This document shows positions 13,019-25,431 of a stretch of 64,000 nucleotides of DNA, one piece after another. The stretch is from Jackrogersella multiformis (taxonomy: Eukaryota > Ascomycota > Sordariomycetes > Xylariales > Hypoxylaceae). Below the pieces are notes generated by a model. It did no database searches and was not told the origin of the DNA. It was given only the letters and a program-made list of their open reading frames with translations. The stretch's first letter is position 1. The number at the start of each line of letters is the position of its first letter. The stretch covers positions 3,782,001-3,846,000 of the forward strand of contig CADCXD010000001.1 of assembly GCA_902806575.1 (NCBI GenBank). The letters are read 5' to 3'. Both the position numbers and the translations under genes were made by a program.

Positions 13019-15830
13019 CTAACGTACATAGGCGTAGGCCGTATATTAATGGATCCCGGATTCAGGAGGTTCAGCTAATTGTACGCAAGAGTCCGCTCCG
13101 GGCGGGAGAGCCTCAAATGGCGAAAGGGAGCGCGGGTTTTTGTAAGCCATAATGCCGAGCATTTGGAGTCGTGCTGAGGTCGTGCTCGTGTGCACACAAG
13201 CAGATAGACAGGCGATTTGGCCGGAGAACAGAGGGCTTTCTCGCGTCTAAGTGGAGCCCTACGTCTGGCGGTGTCGGTTTTGTCGACAAGCTGGTCCCTG
13301 ATAGGATAGTTTAGAGGATATGCTTAACACAAACTAAATGGAACGGCGTGGTTCTCGATGGGCCATTAGGTCCGCGGCACGGCTTGATAATCAAGAAGAT
13401 CTACCGTGCAATATACGAAGTTGGATCTCGACCTGCAAATTTTCACCCTTCATTTCTATCAGAAGGAACCAGAAGCAACAACCAAAACCTCTGGCCCCGA
13501 TGAGATTGAGCGATTCTCTCGAGGTTTCCGCTTCCAGTTCCAGCACTTGAGGATCGATGGGTGAGTTCCACGATGCGAAACGCTAGCGCGTGTAGTTCTC
13601 ACCTCAACTCTTTCGCGTGAGTCGGGTCCAGGCTTACCTGGTCCAATGTAACGATGCCTCTGGCAGTACGCTAAGGTGTTCTACGCCCGACGAGGGGCTT
13701 TCGGGATGAGGATGATTTGATCATGGGACGGGCGACCAACGTGAAATGAAGGGAAATACCTATCTGTAGTGTAGACCAAGTGGACGCTCTTCGGCTGCTA
13801 CTCCTCTTGGTCCTCTCAACGGTGAAGGCGCTTGACTGTGCCCCTCTGTGGGGTTCGACGTACGATAGATAGCTGGATAGACGACGAAGTACCTAGGTAG
13901 GGTCTGGAAAGGGTCCCTTTTTCGACACTGGCGACACTTGCTACCTACCTTAGGTAGGTTAGGTAGGTATCTTCGTTGTTGACGATTGTGGGCAACCGAG
14001 TAATTCCGCTCGTCTACACTAAACTTCCTTCCTTTTTTTCCCACATTCCACGTTCCACATTCCACGAAAAATGTGTGCCAATGGGTGATAGACTGCAATA
14101 ATCCCCTTCGGTAGATTATCGTGTGTTCCGCTGGTGAAATTCGGCGCTAGCGTCTAATAGCCCTACGCCTACGAATTCGGACCATTCGTGATCGCTTCAG
14201 GAGCCGGTCATCCGGAATTTCCTATACTATTGGTACTAGAGTATACAGTACCTCGGTACTATCAGATAGGTACCCCTTAGGTAGGTGGGAGTTTAGAATT
14301 TGGAGGCCAGCCTGCCGGTTTCACGTATAGAATAGCATTTTGATTCTTTTTCTTTCACTTTCTGCCTTTTCTTTCATGGAAGCTAATGACGCGGTACGGG
14401 AGGAGAAAGGACCCTAGAGAGACCCTGGGGACATTCCTTGTTAGGGGGCCCGGCTAGGTGCACATGCAGATTTACAGATGCTGTGACGTCACCTGGCATA
14501 TAATGGAGGGGGGGAGATAAGTTAGCAACCTTCGATAGGGGCTTCCATCACAATTAGAAGCCAATTTTTGAACCTACCTCTAGCTGCCTAGGTACTAGAA
14601 TATACTAAAATGTGACGGGAGCTGCTAGATATTTTCGCGATGAAACATCTCGCCATGATATGTCGCAAATTTACAAGATAAATATTGTAGTGTCCCCTGT
14701 CGATCAAATCTCGAGCGGAATGAGAGAAATAATTGAAAAGTTAACTGAAAGGTGTTGGGGCTTTTTCTATTTGCCACCTTTGATCCTTTGAGTGAGCCGC
14801 TCTTCGCTCTCTACCTCGGTTGCGTGCTCAGCGAGAATGGATGTACGTCGCCTGCCAAGCTTATAGCAATTCGTACGTCCAGTGTCCTATAAAAGAAAAA
14901 AAAAACGGAAGCCTGGACTTGTCTGGAGAAGGCTGCTTTCCCATGTACTGGAAAAACGCACGAATGAAATGCGATTTTGAAATCCAGACAAATGGAGAGG
15001 GGGCATGGTTGTAAATGTGACAGGCAGAGGGCCGCGACCTTCATCTTTTCGGCCACCTGCTACGTACGAAGGTACACGTATTGTACCAAGTTCAGTGGGG
15101 AATCGGCATGCTGGCAACAGGGTTCAGAGCCAATCCATAGGACCCTATAATTCTTCATAAATGATGTCGAATATGGGGGTGGTAGGACAAGACGGAACGA
15201 CCATTCTTGACTGCATACCTACTTGGTACCTAGGTAGTAGGAATATCGAGGCAGGCACATAGGTATCCTTATAAGGTATCGTAAGGGATGGGTCATTCAA
15301 CCCTACCTACTAGGTATGTAGCAGCCTACTTAGAAAGTGCAAGTAGTATGCAGACAAGACAGATACTTAGTACATACCTACGGTATGCGTGACTTCCAAA
15401 TGGTCCAGACCTATCGAGGAAATCACTTGTGTAAATTGCTTGAATCCGACTGGCACTGGCCGCATGTACCTAGGCTAGGTATGTAAAGTCAAAGGCGAGG
15501 AAGGCTTGAGGGGTACCTGGTCGAGTCCCGCGATAAAGTTCTCGAGACCGCGAGAGATCATGTACAATGAAACCCGAGATCTTAAAATAAGATAATATTA
15601 CCTACCACATGACGTCACTGTAATTGTCCGTCTGAAGATAGCAGATCTTTAAGAAGTTTGATAAATCAAGGTAACAGGTTAGCGAAAATTGCGAAACTGG
15701 CTAGAGGTGTTATAATACGGCATATACAGCACTAGTATCCATATTCCCTTAGCAGCGGCTGAAATACGAGAATACCTACATGAATACCTACATATATCAC
15801 ACACACCTCTCGAACTCGAACCTGCTTACA

Positions 15831-15940
15831 TCTGCCTCTATCAGTTACCTAGGTACTCATTTAACCTCACATCTAGGTACATACTACTACCTAGGTACCT
15901 AGTATACTACTATACCTACATAGGTAGTGTGTGTACATAC
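15831..15940. repeat. cluster of CCTAGG/TAGGTA palindromes
   Basis: Several overlapping copies of ACCTAGGT and TACATAGGTA-like units occur in about 100 bp, giving dense self-complementarity. No transposon ends or coding sequence accompany them. Confidence 0.7.
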
Positions 15941-17765
15941 AACCTAATATAGTAAAACCCATCTGGGTGGAACGTTTAACTATCGCCCGCCATTTTGCAA
16001 GCTTTAACCCTGTTGTACTGCTTTAGAGTCTCGTGGTTGTGGAATATGTTAATGATACTAGGTACTAGCCTTATTAGCTAAAGTGTTTAGCTACATGCTA
16101 ATGGCGTTAACCCCCCACAAACGTTCTACGCCTGCTCCGAAGATGCGAATTATATTTTATTACAAGTCGGTACTAGGTACATGAGGTAGCAGGTTAGCCG
16201 AAGGGAGCTGGGGAGCCGATCACTTAATTCGTCCGCACGTAGCATCTGGTAGACGCTAAGTACTGTTATACCGCATGGCACACGCAAAATTACTTGAATA
16301 TCTATATCAGTGACATCCAGACGTCAGTCGACCCTTCGTATCAAATTACCCATGTGGAGGTAATCAATACCTATCACCATTGCCTTAGAGGGTGGTAAAT
16401 GTCGATATTTCTTTCTCCCTACCTTAGGTAGGTACCTTAGATCCGATAAGGTACCATCTCGAGAAGGCTCTGAAAGAGAGTGAGGTATACGATACTTCGA
16501 TCCTTAATACACATTATACCTACCTAAGGTACTTGGGATACCTGTCCAAAGTGGTACGTATACTATTAGTTAATAGGTAAAAGTTATGGTTTAGCGCCAT
16601 ACGTTAATCTGCACCTAGCACAGTGTACCTGGGTAAGCAAGCAAGACCCTTTCTTTCTTTCTTCCAACATCTATATTTGGACCATAAAAAGAACCCCTCT
16701 TTACAAAGATAAAATAATGGAATAATGAAGAGGAAAAAGGAAGAGAAAGCGAGAAGAGATATCTATTTAGTCGTTCTGGGCTGTTGGCGCCTAAATCTAG
16801 AGTATAGGGAGAGAAATTATCTACGTCTATATACTACCTAGGTAGTAACTAAACTACAATTTGTCCTGATTCCTTGTCCAGCGTGGCTGGATGTACCTAT
16901 TCGCCCCGGCTATTTCCTCCCCCCCCCAAGCCGTATGTAAGGTTGTAGCGACCAGTCAGAAAATGGTAAAAGTGGCTAGCAGGAACGTAGCGTGGCCCGT
17001 AGACACTTCCTGGACCTCTCATCCTTTAGCACCTGGGCATCCCCGACCCATCTTTCACTCATCACTCATCGTCCCCGCCTAATCTTTCGCTTTCCCTTAT
17101 TGCATCGTTTTTTGTTGCCAGGGATCCTATTGGAAAGTTAAGAAGGTCCACCCGCCTAGTTAGGTTAACGTAGCGGCCCTTGACATACATTTGCAGTACA
17201 CCTCCTCTCCCAGCCCGAGCCTTCGTCTCTCCACCTGCTCGCTTTCAAGCAGGGTCTCTCTCCTAATTGAATCGACAAGAAAGAGACCTCTTTTTTTTCT
17301 TCTTCTCCCTTTCAGATCTCTATCCTATCTCATCAAAGTAACACGCGATCACAATCATCACAATCATCGTTCCCATCTGACGACGACGACGACGAAGACG
17401 AACACGGCCTATAGTCGCTTGTATAAGTTGAGCGTTATTGTTGCTTGTAGATATATATTGCAAACGTCGTTGCTATTAACCCGAGCTTAACACGGTTACC
17501 AAATCGCTCCCTTCATCCCCCGACCGCCGTCGAGGCGGGATACGCCGCGACAATCTACGATATCGATTTGCTTGTTTGCTTGCTTTTGCTATTCCGGTTT
17601 TGCATTGCTATATATCATCGACATCGGCATCGCCTTGCTCCATGCGTTCGTCATAAGCCCGTCCAGCGCCTATCGAACGCTGGCCCGCCCGGTTTTTTTT
17701 TTTACAAAATCGTTTATGCTTAACAACCGGCCACTCTAACGATTTGAACCACAAGATCCGTAACA

Positions 17766-20700
17766 ATGAGAGTAATGGCCGACGAGGAGACTTTGGTGGC
17801 AACCGCTGCTATCATTAGATCTCTAGCCGCCTCACCTAAAGATCCAGCCTATGCTCCCGTCCCTATTGGTACCAATTCACAAATCAAATTACCTGGTCGC
17901 GAAAGTCATGCCAAGGAATCCGTCGAACGTGAGCTTTCTGCTCTTGTGGTCAGGATCCAACAACTCGAGGCTAGGGCCAACCTCGCTAATGGCGCGAGCT
18001 TTCCTGATACCCCCAACGAGACCGCCGAGTCTCTTTTTGGTGAAGAATCTCCTAGTTCGATAGGTGCAAAGGGAGCGCGGACTCGACTTCCAGTCCTCCC
18101 TCCTGCCCGAAATGGTTCTGGCGAAGAACGGCCCATTAAGGTTCTCCCGCTCACTAATGAAGATCTCGAAGGCCTTCATGAGCATGTTATAGATCAATCT
18201 AAGATACTTGATAATCAACGCCAAGAACTGACAAATGTTAACGCTCAGCTCATAGAGCAAAAGCAACTACAGGAGAAGGCACTTGAACTAATGGAAAAGG
18301 AACGAGTTGCGGCACTCGAGCGTGAGTTATGGAAACATCAAAAGGCCAACGAAGCCTTCCAAAAGGCGCTTCGTGAGATCGGTGCAATTGTCAGCGCCGT
18401 CGCACGAGGCGACCTCACTATGAAGGTTCGGATGAATACCGTAGAGATGGATCCCGAGATTACCACTTTCAAACGGACCATCAACACCATGATGGATCAG
18501 CTTCAGGTCTTTGCCAGCGAAGTGTCCCGTGTCGCGCGTGAAGTCGGCACGGATGGTATACTTGGCGGCCAGGCCATGATCGAAGGTGTAGACGGAACGT
18601 GGAAAGAACTCACAGACAATGGTAGAGTACAGCATGAATTTGCTTGTTAGAATTCGCTAATATCTATTCAGTCAACGTTATGGCTCAAAATCTCACCGAT
18701 CAAGGTTCGTCTCCAAATCGAATATGTCTTGTGTCTTTTAGCTCTAACTAATCAAAACCTGCAGTGCGAGAGATCGCATCAGTGACGACTGCCGTCGCCC
18801 ATGGTGACTTGACTAAGAAGATCGAGAGACCTGCCAATGGCGAAATCCTTCAGCTTCAGCAGACTATCAATACCATGGTGGAACAGTTACGTACCTTTGC
18901 TTCCGAAGTCAGTCGCGTCGCCCGAGACGTGGGCACCGAAGGTATACTCGGTGGTCAGGCCGATGTAATGGGAGTTCAGGGCATATGGAATGAATTAACG
19001 GTAAACGTGAACGCCATGGCGAACAACCTTACTACCCAAGTGCGCGATATCGCGAAGGTCACTACCGCTGTTGCCAAAGGAGACCTCACTCAGAAGATTC
19101 AAGCCGAGTGCCGGGGCGAAATCTTCGAACTCAAGTCGACTATCAACTCTATGGTTGAGCAGCTGTCACAGTTCGCGCGTGAGGTCAGCAAGATTGCGAG
19201 GGAGGTCGGAACAGAGGGTCGTCTAGGTGGCCAAGCTACGGTGAATGACGTCGAAGGCACTTGGCGTGACCTTACCGACAACGTCAACGGCATGGCCATG
19301 AACCTAACAACGCAAGTGCGAGAAATATCCAAGGTCACCACCGCTGTAGCAGCAGGTGACCTATCCCAGAAGATCACCGTCGAAGTCAAGGGTGAGATGC
19401 TTAGACTCAAGCTGACGATAAACTCCATGGTGGACCGCCTAGGCAAATTCGCTTTTGAGGTCAGCAAGGTCGCTAGGGAAGTCGGAACCGACGGAACCCT
19501 AGGTGGTCAAGCTAGAGTTGATGATGTGGAAGGGAAATGGAAAGACCTCACCGAAAATGTCAACACCATGGCTCTGAACCTAACCTCACAGGTGCGAGGT
19601 ATATCAACCGTCACTCAGGCCATCGCCGACGGCGACATGAGTCAGAAGATCGACGTCCAGGCGAAGGGTGAGATACTCGTTCTAAAGGAAACCATCAATA
19701 ACATGGTCGACCGCCTGTCAGTATTCTGCAATGAAGTGCAGCGCGTGGCGAAGGATGTCGGCGTAGACGGCAAGATGGGAGGCCAAGCCGATGTTGGAGG
19801 TCTTAAGGGACGATGGAAGGAGATTACGGCTGATGTCAACACGATGGCAACGAATTTGGTGAGCTTTTCTTTTGTGCCCAGTCACATGAGGTGTCGTGCA
19901 AGGCTAACATTACTTCTCCAAGACTACGCAGGTGCGAGCTTTTGGCGATATAACTAATGCTGCTACCGATGGAAACTTCACCAAGTTGGTCGACGTCGAA
20001 GCATCCGGCGAGATGGATGAGCTCAAGCGCAAGATCAACCAGATGGTGTACAACCTGCGAGACAGTATTCAGAGGAATACGCAGGCAAGAGAGGCGGCCG
20101 AGCAAGCGAACAAGACCAAGTCCGAATTCTTAGCGAACATGTCCCACGAGATACGAACTCCCATGAACGGTATTATCGGAATGACTCAGTTGACTCTCGA
20201 CACCGACCTGACGCAATATCAGAGGGAGATGCTGAATATTGTGAACAACTTAGCTAACAGTTTGTTGACTATTATCGACGACATATTGGATCTATCGAAA
20301 ATCGAGGCTAGAAGAATGGTTATAGAGGAGATCCCATATACTTTACGGGGCACCGTCTTCAATGCCTTAAAGACGCTAGCTGTCAAGGCGAACGAGAAGT
20401 TTTTGGACCTAACGTACCGGGTTGACAGCTCCGTGCCGGATTATGTTGTCGGCGATTCCTTCCGCTTACGACAAATCATTCTCAATCTTGTGGGCAATGC
20501 CATCAAATTCACAGAACATGGAGAGGTGAGCTTGACGATTCGAAAAGCCGAAGGCGCTCCACCTAAGGACCCGCGCGAGTACGCCATCGAGTTTGTCGTT
20601 TCAGATACGGGAATAGGAATACCTCCTGATAAGCTAGACTTGATTTTTGACACTTTCCAACAAGCCGATGGATCGATGACCCGTAAGTTTGGTGGTACTG

Positions 20701-21917
20701 GCCTAGGTCTATCAATCTCGAAGAGGTTGGTTAACCTGATGGGCGGAGACGTCTGGGTCAAGAGTGAATTTGGTAAGGGTAGCTCCTTTTACTTCACCTG
20801 CGTGGTCAAGCTGGCAGATGGTGAGGTCGCATCCATCGAGAAACAGCTGAAACCATACAAAGGACACCAGGTGTTGTTCATCGACAAGGGACGCACCCAA
20901 TATGGCAGAGAAATCGTCATCATGCTACAGAGGCTCAGTCTAGTACCGGTCGTCGTCAACACCGAAGGAAATCCTAACGTGCCCGGCTCGGACGACCCGC
21001 CGTACGATGTCATCATCGTCGAGTCTATCGATACCGCTCGTAAGCTGAGGGCCATCGAAGACTTTAAATACCTCCCAATCGTTCTATTGGCTCCAGTAGT
21101 ACATGTCAGCTTAAAGTCTTGCCTAGACCTAGGCATTACGTCTTACATGACTACCCCTTGCAAGCCAATCGACTTGGGGAATGGAATGGTTCCCGCTCTA
21201 GAGAACCGCGCTACCCCGTCGCTGGCTGACAACACGAAATCTTTCGAAATCCTTCTCGCAGAAGATAATAGAGTCAACCAGCGGCTCGCCGTGAAGATCC
21301 TTGAAAAATATCACCACGCAGTCACCGTGGTCGGGAATGGTCTGGAGGCCGTGGAAGCTATCAAGAAGAAGAAGTTCGATGTCATCCTCATGGATGTACA
21401 GATGCCAATAATGGTTTGAACCCCCCCCCCAATCGAGAGGCCCTAAGTCTTGTTGTGGTATGCTAATTATGTACAGGGCGGCTTTGAGGCTACTAATAAG
21501 ATACGTGAATACGAACGCAGCCTTGGTTCGCATCGAACACCGATCATCGCACTCACCGCGCACGCTATGATGGGAGATCGAGAGAGGTGTATCCAAGCGC
21601 AGATGGACGAATACTTATCCAAACCTCTTCAGCAGAATCACTTAATACAGACGATTCTAAAATGCGCGACTCTCGGTGGCGCGCTTCTCGAGAAGAACCG
21701 AGAACGAGAACTGGCTCGTCAGGTTGAGCAGAAGAACAGCACTGGCAAACAGAACGGACCGGGGCATATGAGGCCCAGTCTAGAGGGTCGTTCGATAACG
21801 TCGAACGAACCCCTGATGGGGTCTATCGAGAGCCCGGCTCTTGTCACGACAAATCAAGACGATCCATTGCACAGGGCACGTTCAACCCTCTCTGAACCTT
21901 GCGTTCAAAATGACTAA
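17766..21917 (+). CDS. os-1: group III hybrid histidine kinase, osmosensor OS-1/NIK1
   Basis: Cytoplasmic two-component kinase that senses osmotic stress, is the known target pathway of phenylpyrrole and dicarboximide fungicides, and signals through a phosphotransfer protein to the HOG MAPK cascade. Exons 17766-18621, 18672-18704 (33 nt), 18765-19858, 19923-21413 and 21477-21917 give 1304 residues. A coiled N-terminus is followed by about six tandem HAMP repeats (about 215-715). The dimerisation H-box NMSHEIRTPMNG puts the phospho-accepting His at 736. Then come the N-box (ILNLVGNAIKFT), the G-boxes (DTGIGIP, GGTGLGLSI) and a receiver domain with Asp 1152 in LMDVQMP. A second ATG at 17775 (MADEETL) is an equally likely start and would shorten it by three residues. 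The last intron begins next to a run of ten C. No membrane segment is present, as usual for this group. Confidence 0.95.
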
Positions 21918-23554
21918 CATGCGGTCGCCTGTTCAGCTCCTGATAAGAGCTCACAGTAACTGATCAGTTTCCGTTGCTGGATAGGGATCATGACTTGGTT
22001 GAAGTCATATGTCCCTTTACCTATCCGGAGTTCGTGTTTCAATCAAGACCAATTCTTGGTCATTGTCACGATACCCAAGACCTAAAAGAATGCCATCAGT
22101 TGCAGGCGCCACCACCTAAATTTCTTGTACTCTCGTTACAGAAGCTTGATTACGAGTGGTGTACACCTTGGCTGTTGTTGCCCGTTCTCAGGTCTACTAT
22201 ACCTTTTCAACGACGCACAGGGGGCTGGATAGGATGTGCCGCTTTTGGGGAGGAGCTATTGCAATTGTCGGTGTTTCATTGGGCGTTCTTTATGCTTCAT
22301 GTTTATCATTAGTCTCACGTCGCTCGCGAATATCTTTAGTCACGGATAATTCCCCGACGCAGCTTTTCGCTATATCGGGTCGCCGAAGGGGATGATCCTG
22401 GGGAGGGGGAAACACAAAGCTCCGGATTGAATAACAGCATGCTAGATTCCCGCCGGGGTCTTCGTGACGGTTCGTATCATATATGGAGTAAATAGTGTTT
22501 GGGTCTTGTACATGGAATTCAGTCGGTTGTTTCTTCCTATGTCTGTTACTAGCCCACGTTCGAAAAGAGAAACGATGGAACGGAGAGGCTTCTGTCCCCT
22601 CTCTCTGGATAGGAACATGACGTCTGTTAATGGATAAGCGATAACGAGTTCCCGGTTTATATATTCGACCTTGGCTTCACTTGTGCTCTTGCGATATGAT
22701 ACGCGTGCGTAGCGTGACTACTGCATAGGTAGCTCGTCGTTCTAGCTTCGCGTGTGTGTGCGAGCTTACTCGAGCTCTAGTTTCCAGGTCGCTCTTGTGG
22801 ATGTACTCTAGATCAGGAGGTTATACAACTCGGCGTTTGGGAGGTACAGTCAGTCGATTAGTAGTAAACTACGGCGATTGCTGGCAGGAAGATGCTTGCC
22901 TACACAGTACTATGTTGATCCACGCTTGTCATGACTTAGCAACGAAGTATGTAGACATCTTTGATAGGACTATTTAAGCTTACTTATAAGCTCCCCTTTT
23001 TTGCGTACGTCACTTGCTGCTTGGCCTGGCCTAAGCAATATGGATGATCCTGGATATGGTATCGGGGGGGCCGCTCCCTTCCCACGTGGTCGGCTTTCCA
23101 GAGACCTGGCTCATCAATCCTTGCCCGGCCGTGGTGAAACCGGGGTAGCCTGACTTGTGGCGGTTGTTTGGCTATTAGCTTGTTAGCATGCCTAGGACCT
23201 GGGTACCTAGTGTAGCTTAGTAGGTAGGTGTTGTCCATGAGTCGAGAATTCAGGGGCTCCAGGGTTAGCTCGGTGCCTGCTTTAGTACTTAGGTAACTTA
23301 AATGTTATTCCATTTTTGAACCTAAGAATATGTTTAATATCTTAGGGCATGGGCTTATCTAGGTAGGTACTTTATAATAGTTTGTTTAGTTACCTAGGTC
23401 AGTTTAACGGGTTTTAACAAGTCCGATACATAATGAGATGTATACTACACTGCTAGTTATGGTGGATATGCCTTGCGAAGTTTAGACCTAAGTGCTAAAC
23501 TAAGTCACGAAGTGAGAACTATCCTCCTTTTTAAGATAGGAGGTTTAATAATAG

Positions 23555-23581
23555 CTACACTAGTGGGATTATATAGTGTAG
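23555..23581. repeat. inverted repeat CTACACTA/TAGTGTAG
   Basis: Perfect 8-bp arms at 23555-23562 and 23574-23581 are separated by 11 bases. It belongs to the same motif family as the palindromes at 24078 and 27097 and the hairpin at 27231. Confidence 0.8.
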
Positions 23582-24077
23582 TGTATATCGCTCCCTCCAT
23601 GTGCGTGGTCAATAATCGTATGTTAAAGTTAAACTATCTGCCATGACAACACTCCTCGTGAGGTTCTTAAGTTATTAAAAACCATCCTATGCGCGCACTT
23701 AAGGCACGATACGAACCATCGAGCTACGTTGGAAGGCGCCGTACTGCGCGCGTATAGCTCACACTATTATCGTCTTACATTACGCATGATATAGTATGTG
23801 TGTTTTATGTATGTTAGTAGGGGCATTATATGATCAAAGGAAGGAGATGGCGAGATAGCCAGCCAAAAGAACTTAGAAGTTTTACCCTAAGTATATACTA
23901 GAGGAACTTTCTAGTAATTTAGCAACTTAGCTAGTTTTAGAAAGATACGATTTCTGCCCTGGATTCCGAAATAACATACGACGAACTGCATACTTCAGCC
24001 TCGGAAGCTGACGAGCTTCCTAAACCGTGTTGCGTTCGTGGTCGTACACTATACCGAGAGTATGGAAACTTACAACC

Positions 24078-24089
24078 TACACTAGTGTA
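24078..24089. repeat. 12-bp palindrome TACACTAGTGTA
   Basis: A perfect palindrome centred on CTAG. The identical 12-mer occurs again at 27097-27108, and half-sites are common between 23.5 and 29.3 kb. Confidence 0.85.
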
Positions 24090-25431
24090 AAGCATAATAT
24101 GTTGGTATTTCTAAGCATATCGTAAGTTATACCTTTGACCACATATGTACTTAGTGTTAAGCAGTCCTTTCTTGCGATCGTGTACTCTACACTACTTGGG
24201 TAATCTGAGCGAGGTTACGAATAGCGGATATTATTGGCGAATTTGTCATTGAACAAGTCATTCTCCTAAAGTACCAAGATACTTACATATACTAAATATA
24301 AGGGGATGTTTGCTTAACGTCGTTAAGGACATACATATCGTTGGATAATCTAATCATGATGAAAGCCCGTGTTGTAGCACTAGTGATCTTTCTCGTGACG
24401 TCAATGAACTGCAGCAAAGTACACTACATATAGTGTAGGTGTCCTTGACCGCAGCCTCGCAATGCGCATTCTCGAGCTACCGAAGAGAATACCGTATACA
24501 TACATACACCATCATCTCATTGTCTTCTACATGAGGAGCTCCGGCGAGATCGGGCGATATGCGGGAGTCTGTTGATGGAACGCTGAATCCTTACCGTGTG
24601 ATAAGCAGTTGCCAGATTATGGAACCACTTTATGGTCGTTAGTCTGGTTGTTGGGGCTCAGCTGTAAGTCGTCAGGAATCGATATTGATGGCTCAATCGG
24701 TCGAAGACTTAGCCTACGAGGCTCGAAGGGGCCGATTTCATGGACCGAGCAGTCGATCCGTCCGATGGCTTACAGGATCGACGTGCTGCCAGCCCATGTT
24801 ACCAAGAAAAGCATACCCCCGTAGCTACTAAAAACTGGATAGGAGATTATGTTGTCACGGCAGTAGGGTGGAGATGTATCCTAGCAGCCCGGCCGAGAAA
24901 TGGGACTGTTTCGTTCTACATATACATACATATGTATGTATGCGTCAGCGTATATCATGGGCCTAAGCCTGAGCCTCAATGGCAGCCCCTTTTGATTCAT
25001 CGGAATTGGCCACCACCTTTATTTGATTATCACATTGGGCCTGCCCTTGGAATGGTCACATCGCGCCTGTTATAGTAGGATCGAGGATCTAAGTGCGTAT
25101 CTTCTTTCAAGATGCCCTAATCTGTGTCGCTTCCTTTCTCTGAATGTATTTGTAACGCCAGCGTCTCTGCGGGGTAGCTACCATAAGAGCTCCTCCCGAT
25201 CTCTTAGGAATGGGTACGTATGAGTTTTGTGCGGTGGTAAATGCATGTACATAGCTATGAATATGGTGGCAAAAGTATATGACAGAAGATTTGAGGGCTG
25301 TTTTGGTTTAGAAGCTTTTTCGAATCGTGATAGTACCTGTCCTAACTCGATTCTAGGCTAGTGCTAATGCGGAAAGATCCGCTCAGTAAGCACAACCTAG
25401 ATTGACGGACGTAGAAAACATAACTTATGTA

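Larger units (their letters stand above)
11104..17765. other. 6.7 kb gene-poor region upstream of os-1
   Basis: This holds the 3' UTR of the UNC-13-like gene (T-rich to about 11600), then repeat-rich DNA, then the probable promoter and leader of os-1. TACCTAGGTA-type palindromes cluster at 12.7, 13.9, 15.2-15.9 and 16.4 kb. Two short upstream ORFs precede os-1: ATG at 17642 (4 codons) and ATG at 17716 (7 codons). A stretch at about 13398-13558 (+) keeps a 50-codon frame with coding-like composition, but I recognise nothing in it. No other gene is supported. Confidence 0.55.
21918..25431. other. intergenic region downstream of os-1
   Basis: The first 600 bases or so are probably os-1 3' UTR. 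From about 22.9 to 24.5 kb the sequence is AT-richer and carries several hairpin-forming ACACTAGTGT/TAGTGTAG elements. Short frames here lack domains and coding character. I see no tRNA, rRNA or transposon ORF. Confidence 0.55.

Noticed and set aside
17191..17490. 99-codon frame in the os-1 leader
   Set aside because: It does not start with ATG and is Ser/Leu/Thr-rich pyrimidine-tract translation.
17741..17765. Possible minus-strand B box (GGTTCAAATCG) near the os-1 start
   Set aside because: The flanking bases do not pair as a T-arm and the sequence lies in the os-1 leader.
22984..23238. 84-codon minus-strand frame
   Set aside because: No domain, no splice continuation, and it includes a repeat element at its start.
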